A DNA stretch of 64,000 nucleotides, taken from assembly GCA_010645155.1 (NCBI GenBank), contig CM021316.1, positions 1,611,215 to 1,675,214 of the forward strand. The letters run 5' to 3'. Below, one piece after another: positions 55,201-64,000 of the stretch. Under the pieces are notes generated by a model that made no database searches, was not told the DNA's origin, and saw only the letters and a program-made list of their open reading frames with translations. How positions within the stretch are numbered: position 1 is the stretch's first letter; the number at the start of each line of letters is the position of its first letter. Source of the DNA: Tigriopus japonicus (lineage: Eukaryota; Arthropoda; Copepoda; Harpacticoida; Harpacticidae). The translations under genes were made by a program, and so were the position numbers.

Positions 55201-58200
55201 TTAAACACATTCGCTCAGTCTCTTTCTTTTCCCGAGTAATGAATTACGAACTTCAATATAACAAGAGGCGATCAAGTTTCTTCTATGGGCTCGGAGGGGA
55301 GGAAAAATCTCAGTTTCATTGGCGTAAGAAATCCTCAAGTCTAATTTACCACCGTTTCAAGCCTTGGCCTTTGCCAAATTGCCTTGGTGAGGGTTGTTTC
55401 AAGGCCAATCTAGAACTGAGGAAGGACGACCGCGGAGGATGCAATCGAGAACGAAACGATGCTCTTAAACGGCTTGACAAACTCATTTGGAACAACAACT
55501 CGTTTCAATGAAAATGCGACAACGACGATTTAGTCACCTCAAAAGTGAAGAGAGATGAGACACGCTGGTGGATTATGCATTGTAACGGTGAGCTATTTAT
55601 TCTCGTTGGTCAGGTCGTGGTGGCTTTTGCCGCATCACTGTGGTTTGTACGCCGCACAACATTATTCGGGGGTATTTTTGGCTCTTGATCCCCCTCGGAT
55701 TCAATTTTCCCTCAGTTTTGAACGCGTAAATTGAAGTTCAGTGTCATTAACTAATGATCCAGGGCCAGCAAAAATGGCCCCGTGTAAGCTTTTTGAGCAA
55801 ATCATGCTTCAGGGGTAGAAAAAGGTGAACCCTCCTCTCTCTCTGTGTCGCTCTCTATTGAAGCTGTGGCAACCGTCAATACTGTAATTAACAAGCACTT
55901 TCGCCGTGTAATGCAAAAAGCATGTAACCAATCTTGTCCATGCTCTCAAGCAAGCTGCTTGGCTTTCTTTGCCGCAATCCAATTGTGATCACTCGAGAGA
56001 GAAATTAGATTTTGATGTAAACAATCTCAAGTTCTCTTCTTTCCCCAGTTGTCGCTCAATTGCGTGTGTCACCTTCAGTAACACTGAGAAATACTGGCCA
56101 TTGCTAACATCATCAGCTGAGCGTGATGCATACTGCAAGAGCGTAAAATATGCATAATGGAAATGGTATTGAAAGTTTCCAACGCCACCTAATTTCATTA
56201 TGGTCCGAAGCGATAACATCCGGAGACTGTTGAATCCGCCTAAGGCTCTGTTTTCTCACCTTCCGAGAAATCGTGCTCGAGTTTTTCTATGGAGAACGGG
56301 GTGTATCACTCTTGGACTAAAAAACACGCCTTCAAGGGGTCTTTAGAGACGTCGGTCTCAAAGGGCTTTGTCTTTGGCTAACAAGGGTTGTCAATCCACA
56401 GTATCAATGACTAAACAGGCCCATCATGCACACGTCCATCTCAAATTCAAAGCATATCTCCATGTGAATTTGAGCATTGGGAATGGTGGCTTGAAGAGGT
56501 CTTTGATTTGGAATAGTTGGTTGAAGTGCATCATCCAGTTTATTTGAGGATTGACAAATTGCCAATGGATGAAGAAAGACAACATGATTTCGACACTCTG
56601 ATATGAGTCACGTTTCTCGAATTATTCACGCTCACTTAGGAGACATCTCGACAAAACAACAAAGACATCAGCTACAAAGACAAAACGACATGGCTTTGTG
56701 GTCCACGCTGGGAATCGAACCGTGACCATTCAATTGGTTCTTGGGAGGAACGCCACGACGTGCTAAGAAGGGCCCTTTTGACAAGCATGGGAATGAAACG
56801 AGTAAAACCTAATTTAGTGGAGTAAACTCAAGGGCCACAAGGATCAGGGAAATGAGAGAGATTCATGCTCAAGTAAACTTTATCCGAATCAGATGATAAA
56901 AGTGCCCAGGCCATCAGATGATAAGATCATAGTAGATGTTCTCAGAAGATATGAACAGGCCCTTGGATCGCTTTTTCTTCCTTTTTTGACATGAATTAAG
57001 TGAAAATTAATTGGATATCCCTGGACCCCGACATCGATTATAGGCGTTCACTGTCAAGCCAACCCAAGATGAGTGGTTCGGTTGGTGCCCACCTGATGTG
57101 GTTTGTGAAATTCGGATCCGTAATGACGTGCCCTGAAATTTTGGGGCTCTTTTCCGTTCAATAATTTCGGTTTCGGTTTGAGTGGCCCGGCCATTTCTAT
57201 TCTATTCATTACGGGGTAATTAATGTGCCTTTGGCTCGCCTCTGACACGATTTGATCCATAAACATGAGAAGAACAGTCGCTTATCTGATGTGAGTGGAC
57301 TACGTGTAAATACACGGGAACTGGCCACCAAATTAACTCAAATGAGACAACGACGACCCATCTTTTTTTCTGAGATGAGCGCGCGTCGCTCGAGTTGTCC
57401 AACAACCTTTTCCATATCAGTGGTTGATGTTCTCAAGCATCTCATTTCTGGGGTCCAAGACCACACGGACGAGCTTCGAACTCAGACGTTCTGACTGAAG
57501 GCGAAGAGCGTGTTAATGGCCGACGCGCCTCCGACATGTTATTACAAGATTAATTTCTAGAATCTCCGCCACTTTGCGATGCTCCAATGAACAGGCCTCA
57601 CTCCTCATAACACAAACACACCACATGTGGCATCGTGGAAATGCATTTTTGGGCCAATTAAGACTGCATCACGTTTGGAAATAACTTGAATAGTTTCTGA
57701 TTCAGCGGAAAAAAAATTGCATGTTCATCAGTTATTTGGGAGCAGATCTCATTCGGTGTGAAATATTACTGTATCTATGTAGTATACCAAACATATATCG
57801 AGGACTCGGCGGAAAAAAAGAAGAGGAGGGGTGAGATCAATGGCTCATGAAATTAAAATTTGACAAACGACTCGGCAATCTAATGAACCTCCAGAAGCAT
57901 GATGATGGTCTCGTCCTCATAATTAAGGGATGGACTTTGGCTGACTGGATCGTTGGCGAGACCAGGTTCCCAAAAAGTGGTTCGAGGTTTCATATGGTAT
58001 GATTAAGAACATGTTGGTATCATTGGCTTGTGAATTTTTGGACTGACAAGACTCGAGGATGAAAGAGGAAAAAATGCTATCATGCAAAGATTTTGAGGGC
58101 ACTCCAATCCAGAGTCAGGGCTAGGCCAAAGTGCTCTCTTTATTAAATTAGGCTCTGGTCACGTTTTACACTAAAGACGATGAGCCCGAATGGTGATGGA

Positions 58201-61200
58201 GTGATTCTCGTGGGATGGATATCTATTTCTTATTTCAAGCGAACATATTGCCCTTTCTTGAATATGTTTTTTGCTGCAAATTGCGTGTTCAAGTGGAACA
58301 CCTTCGAGTTGAATCTAGGAATCCGCGCTGATCACGAGAGATTTCTGACACATATCCATGGACTTTCGAACCACCTCATCATACAAAGGGCGTCCATATA
58401 ATTAAGAGTTCTTAACCTCTTGGCCAAATGTCAGAGAGACGGAAAATCTCTTCTGTGAAGACCTCTCTGAAGAGGCCTCCGCAACCAATAGAACCAGTTC
58501 AGCTTGTGCTCTACTTCATCATCATCGAGTTTCGAGTGATTCAGGTTTGGCGTCGCTTTCTCAAACTCGACGACTGGAATTGGTGATTCAGGCTTTGGAT
58601 CAGATGCGATCAAAGAGGAGAGGCGTGAAATCGCAAGTGGCGAGGTAATCATCATCCCGGGTAATGACTTGCTGATTTGTTGGCAATTTCCACAAGATAA
58701 TATGTTTCCACGGCCTAGATCTGGAATCAGTTCACGCCAATTCCTCGATTCAAGCATCCCCTCCTTGAGCTCACTTAAGCGACGTCCGCCTTCCAGCGTT
58801 TGCTTGAGTGTAAAATCTTCCAAAACCATGAGTCTGACGATTATTACGGCCTCTAATGAAGCCAACATGCCCATTACATATCATTACTACCAATGCCTAG
58901 ACCTAAAGAGCTGCTACTGGCATTACGTTCTCGTACACCTTCACAATCACGGACATGACCTCTTAAACACCCGAAATGACCTTTCACCGTTTATACCTTT
59001 ACAGAGTCACCTCAAAAGTGGAAAGTGGCTCAATTTCATCTCCTTGAAATACCCCTTTTTGTACTACGTAGACAAACGGGAGGTACAGGGTGTAAAATCA
59101 ACAAATGCCAAATGCAACACCTCGCCTTATTGTGAAGTCAATTATCAACATTAGCATGGTTTATGCTACATGGAACTCCATTCTGTCAATAAATGAGTTT
59201 GATGGACCTCTTTTGGGTTGGAATTCCTCCGGTTGCAGGTGCCCTAATAAAACGTAAGGCAAATAGATTGATTGGTAGATAGCATTCATTCCATTTCAGG
59301 GGGAATATGGATACTACTTTTTAGGGCACTAGATTCATGGCTCATTAAGGAGACAGGTAGCAGCAGCAGTAGTTCTACAAGTTAAATGAGAATTCTTGAT
59401 TTCGGCCTCACAATTTCTTTTTTTCCCGCCTTTCCCCTGAGGGTCCCCACAAAAAAGCAATTATTCAAAATTGCGCTATTTACACAAGATATTATCTTTG
59501 CCTGGAACTCGTTTTCAAGTATAATGACAATTCCGCGGAATGATCCTTGTCAACGAGTTTCATGAGTGTACGACCCATAAATCGAGTCAAACTTGCTTCC
59601 TTCAGGCGGACTAGGGACTACTGACCTTAATCGAAACCATTATAGTTCAGAATAACAAGGTTTCCTCGCGCTCATAAATGAAGTCTTAGTTGGCATTGAA
59701 TCTCGTCCCATGATTAGAGCTTGGAACGAAATGTGCTTGAAGTGGCGTTTTTTCTCACTTGTCGACTCTTCAAGGGCCAAGAGGTCAATCAATTGCAAAG
59801 TCTTCAAAATTATCTGACTGGTCATGTAAAAAAGTTGTCAAATCGCAGGCTCCACTTCCCATAACTCAGAAACCTTGTACTACGTAATAGAGGGGAGATA
59901 ATCTTCGGAGAAATAACAAAAATTACCAATTTCGGGCGTATCAGTAATTTTCATTTTCACCTCCAACCTCCTCAACCCTCTTTTTTCTTTGCCCACGCTG
60001 TTTCTCGCGCGTTGAGTAGCTTTTTGCAAATTCGAGTGTTCAACACTGATTTAATGACAACAATGGGGGTCAATCTCATTGGAGCGAAGCCAATCGTTAA
60101 TTTGCCAACTCGCTTTTTCTTCGCACTCTGGTCGCAATTCAACCCCAAAGTTCATCCTTCATTGCAAACTTATCATCTGTTTAATCTATTTGACAGGCAT
60201 CAAAACTCGGGTTTACCATCCATAACATTGAGTCAAAAATATGGACTTGCGATGTGTCAAGATTTCGCGAGCGTTTTGCGCGATTTGCACCAAATGGCAC
60301 TCACTTAAGAAAGCTATTTGAACTGGAACGTCATATTTGCAGTGCATTACTACATACAGGCGAGTAGAGTAAAGAGGCAACTATGTCATCTATTCGAAGA
60401 ATTTACGTAGCTTCCCTTTCAGGCGGACATTCTTGGGTTTCTGCTCAGTGCTTCTCGCCAAGTTCCGTTTGTCGGTGGAATGGATTGAGAAATATGAAAA
60501 CGAGTAGATTAAACTATGCCAGGGCACTCCAAGGCCCATGCTTCGTCAGAAGTGGAACACTTCATTGTAGGTCGCTGACGTCCATGTTTGATGGTTATCG
60601 GGAAAAATGGCTTAGTACATACAGCTTTAATTACCTCTACTTCCCCATTCGTCAGTCAAAGTTGACAGACAAACGCTTGAATGCCTTTCTGGCATATTCA
60701 CGTGTACTCAAATGTTCCTTCTGCCTTCTGAGCGACATGTGCCGAGAACAATCGGAATATTAAAAAAAAACAGACTGAAATGCGAAAATGGCCAACATTG
60801 TTGGGAGTAAGTAGAAATAGAAAATGTCCAGCTTTTCTGCATATTATCGATGTCCAATCTAGTGTGATGTGAACCTTAATTAGACAACCAATAGATAGTT
60901 ATGGTTCATAAAAGAGGTCTTGAGAGGCATTGGAGCCAATCAAAAAGGACAAGACGTTATTGCATTTTTGTCGATACAGATCCGAAAATGCAGTCGCCGT
61001 TGTCGTCATCGTCGCATCCGCGAACGTCAATGCAATTGGAGCAAACAGGATTTTCTTTAAAATGTGCAAATTTGTGTGAAATTTGAACCCTTGGCCTTTG
61101 GCCAAAGTGAGTCCATTTGGAATCGCTGGAATCGGATTTCAAATCCTCCTTATTTTTCTTGTCCACTTTCATTCCATAACGTTTGGAATCATGGAAGCAA

Positions 61201-64000
61201 AGAGAACGACGAAAACACACAAAGGAAATGATGAGTCTTCAAGAAGTCGATTTTTTCGATATTTAGAATGCTACGAAATTAAAGCATTGGATTCCACAGG
61301 CAGGAATTAACTTCCGATCAATCACTCAACGGCCGGCCTTGGTCATTTATCAAAATTTTATGGTGGCTATTTCAGGAAGAATATGATTGGCTCGACTACT
61401 TGACTAACCACTACGTATCCCCTCCGTTTATACGGACGTTTCCATGCCTTTGTCATAATCCACAATCGGTTCTGGGCCATGATTTTCCCTTTCAAACAGT
61501 TGTCATTACGGCGGCAGTTCACCACTAGCACTTAATCACATTACCATGTGCATACATCAAGAACCAGGATCTGTAGTCATAAACCATCATTCCAGCAGCT
61601 CGGGGACTCGATCTACCTATGTAATGGCGCCCAGCGGCTTCATCAACTTCCTCTCCAACAAGCCAGTTTTTTGAGCGTGTGCCCAAGAAGGGCTTTTTGA
61701 AAGCCGATTTCTTGGTCTACCTGTTGCTAGTGGCTGGAAACTTTGAAGACGACGACCACGGCCAAGGCACGGCATTTGTCTTCATCATTTCTTTTGAGAG
61801 GTGAAATGACAGGAAATGGCAGATTAGTGTATCAAGCCCTGGATTTTTCAAAAGACAACAACAACAAAGATGATGGACCTCTTGAATAAGCGGCGACCGT
61901 GATGTTAAAAAAAAGCCATCTTGGGAAAAGTTAATGATCTGAATTATGCCTTCTAAGTTGGTAGTAGCGTCCCTTCCGTTCACTTAGAGGACATCAATCA
62001 CTTTTCATATTTGGCTGGAACTCTATGTATGTATGTTCAATGGGCTCAAATGGCTTCCTATTTCCCCTTTGCAAAGCTCCACTTCTTTTGTTCGAGAAGA
62101 GGCTGCTCAGAGGAGGAATGCTTACTGTAGTGCTATTAGTTAGGGTACTTGTACTCCTATCTAAGTAGGTGAGAAGTGCGAACTGTCGCGGGATGTTTAT
62201 TATTTCATTAAGTTTTTGCTGGATCCTGATTAAAACACCAACCAATGATTATATAGAACATGCGGGCATTTGACTGGACGGGTCTGTATGGATCCATAAA
62301 TCAAAGCAATGGTCGTCTTAATCAAGCCATAAAGTCGCTGAGCTAGTTATTTTGGAGACAAAGAACTATTTTTCCGGCATAATCGTAATTAGGCCAGAGA
62401 ATTTTCAAAAGAAAAAAAAATCATTAGCGATGGTTAAACGAGTATCTGCGCTACATTTCAAGCAGATAAATTGTATACCAAACGGGGCCGTAAATTATAG
62501 TCGCAAGGATTTTCCCGAGAAAGCGTAACTTAAGAATGACCAAAATGAGTCCCATCTTTCAAAAAAAATGAAAGTTTATCTCTTTTTGAGCGAAGAAAGC
62601 GTCGTCTGACGTTTGTACGGTTGGTCGAAAATTGGACTCTTGTTTCTTGTTCAGCTTGGCTGAGAATGATTGACAAATTTTCTGTAAGTCCACCCCTAAT
62701 TAAATTCAGATTGAGAGAAAACCTTCTAGTATTTTCGGACGGAGACACACATCGGGAAACAGAGAAGCTAATTACTAAAAACTATTCCCCCTCCTCCTCC
62801 AAATCATGGACTCCTATGTAGTATCTAATTTTTCAAAAAAAAAAAAAAAACTCAAAAAATCCGGGGCAATGTGCACAAAAGAAGTTTCACTGGAAATTTC
62901 CCAGAACACTAATCATGTCATCATCCCATCCTGACCATATTTCCCCATACACCTCTTTCTCATACTCGCCAATTTCTGCGCTTGACTTGTCAAAGAACAG
63001 ATGAACGTTGGATTGTGTGAGCAAAGTTGACGGATGAAAGTCCCGTCAATTTTCCTGTCTGCCACGCGACTGTTGGTTTTATAACGCGCTTTCTCACGCC
63101 CTTTGGAATGCCCCCTCCTTGGCTCCACCTTCTTCTGTGTCATATCCACTTCCAAGACGCAATTGTTTCAAGTTCCGAGATCCAAGTATGGTCTGAAGTG
63201 GTTATGTAGTATGTATATGTAGGTTAAAGAGAGACTCCGACGCCGTTCCGTAAAGTTCACACACTCCCAAAGCTTGATTGGTTCGAGAACGGGGAATGCA
63301 ACCTGAATTAGTTTCCCGGTAGCGACATAAACCGACTTCCGCCTGATTTGAGAAAAAGTTCTGTCACTCTCATTTCTCGCACACGCTAGGCCGAGATCAG
63401 GAACAAATTCCCAAGTCTGTTTGACCCCTTCGTCATTATGGGAATTTTGCAAGCAAGAACAAAGAAGGACCCTCTGTTGTGCCTAGATACGAGAAATGCC
63501 GCAACTGGTGCTCCATAGGTAGCGCCACCGAATCGCCACCGTCTTTGTTTGAGTGCGATCATGTGAATTTACTCTCGTTGGCCGGCTTTCTTTGGAGGAG
63601 GATCTCACCACAATCACCACCGGATGAGAGCTGAGAGCTCAATAGCCATTTTTGAACGTGCGTTCAAGAGAAAGATTCACTGAGAGAGAGAGAGGGGGCT
63701 TCAAATAAAAACAAAGAGATCGGCAGAGTGACGTCGACGCATGTTCGAGGCGCTTTGTCAATGCTTGAGTGATGAGACCACGTGCCCTGGTTAGCAATGT
63801 GGACATGTGCATGGATTGACATAGATTTTTGTGGAATATTCCACCAAACCCTAATGCTTGAGAAAATTCAAATCCAGATCTCATCAGGCCAGCCCTCAAA
63901 ATATCCCCCTTTGGTTGGATGGGATTTGGAAAATGTTTGATGAAAAGAAGATCAAGATCTGAGCCGTGGGCTAAGGGGCACTCACTTTGTGTGTGTGTGG
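52245..64000. other. Gene-poor region upstream of the TEAD gene
   Basis: No recognisable protein, RNA gene or bounded transposon. Open frames of 120-190 codons (plus 54948-55511 without an ATG, plus 58669-59154 opposite minus 58874-58431, plus 60383-60763) have no motifs or spliced partners. A tRNA-like stretch on the minus strand near 56690-56775 has a good B-box but poor stems. Short GA and TG runs occur at about 63683-63697 and 63989-64000. It could be the long 5' intron or regulatory domain of the TEAD gene. Confidence 0.4.
53552..54377. other. Assembly gap (826 N)
   Basis: Run of N upstream of the TEAD exons. It is large enough to hide one or more coding exons, including the missing TEA first-half exon if the 52129-52244 exon is not part of that transcript. 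Confidence 0.99.

Noticed and set aside
54948..55511. 187-codon plus open frame
   Set aside because: Starts at a non-ATG codon, no domain, no splice-consistent neighbours; likely chance in a less AT-rich patch.
1..64000. CRISPR arrays, bacterial operons, prophage or integrated virus
   Set aside because: No regularly spaced direct repeats, no prokaryotic gene organisation and no viral structural or replication genes were seen on either strand.

Overview
This is a eukaryotic nuclear genome window from an animal, most likely an arthropod and plausibly a copepod-type crustacean (inference). Genes are interrupted by GT-AG introns from about 44 bp to several kb. There are no operon-style ribosome binding sites. 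The recognisable genes are metazoan: an ionotropic glutamate receptor, Ly6/quiver-type proteins, a class A GPCR, the splicing factor ESS2/DGCR14, the little-elongation-complex subunit ICE2/NARG2, and a TEAD/Scalloped transcription factor. The sequence is AT-rich outside exons, full of small non-autonomous transposons, and contains two assembly gaps (31631-31800 and 53552-54377). Exon models below were built by hand from reading frames and splice sites; most junctions keep phase exactly.

Layout. 1-5.9 kb holds repeats (a dispersed repeat, a foldback element, a diverged inverted repeat) and no convincing gene. 6.0-8.0 kb (minus) is a three-exon gene for a secreted acidic protein with 40-residue tandem repeats. 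8.0-16.1 kb shows no gene I can defend. 16.1-23.3 kb (minus) is an eight-exon ionotropic glutamate receptor of 474 residues. It lacks the amino-terminal domain and the usual M3 gating motif but keeps the glutamate-contact residues. Its introns carry two hAT-type MITEs and a dead mariner transposase that is itself interrupted by another MITE. 25.0-33.5 kb is a divergent pair of Ly6/quiver-type surface proteins sharing a 308 bp intergenic promoter region. 33.6-37.5 kb (minus) is a rhodopsin-family GPCR that converges on the second Ly6 gene with only about 43 bp between stop codons. 37.6-42.4 kb is a transposon-rich spacer with a very long near-perfect hairpin. 42.5-47.1 kb (plus) holds ESS2 and ICE2, only 105 bp apart, both nuclear RNA-biogenesis factors. 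48.1-50.4 kb (minus) is the C-terminal and second-TEA-half portion of a TEAD/Scalloped gene, whose first TEA-domain half was not found in the window. From 52.3 kb to the end no gene is convincing; it may be the 5' intron or regulatory domain of the TEAD gene (inference).

The two thematic blocks are cell-surface signalling (glutamate receptor, two Ly6 proteins, GPCR) in the left-centre and nuclear gene expression (ESS2, ICE2, TEAD) to the right. Four insertions with clear or near-perfect 8-bp target duplications, all inside receptor or Ly6 introns, show that hAT-type MITEs have been active here. The most unusual items are the stripped-down glutamate receptor, the repeat-bearing acidic secreted protein, the 327-bp-arm hairpin, the possible ESS2-ICE2 co-transcription unit, and a possible cassette exon or alternative start in the TEAD gene.
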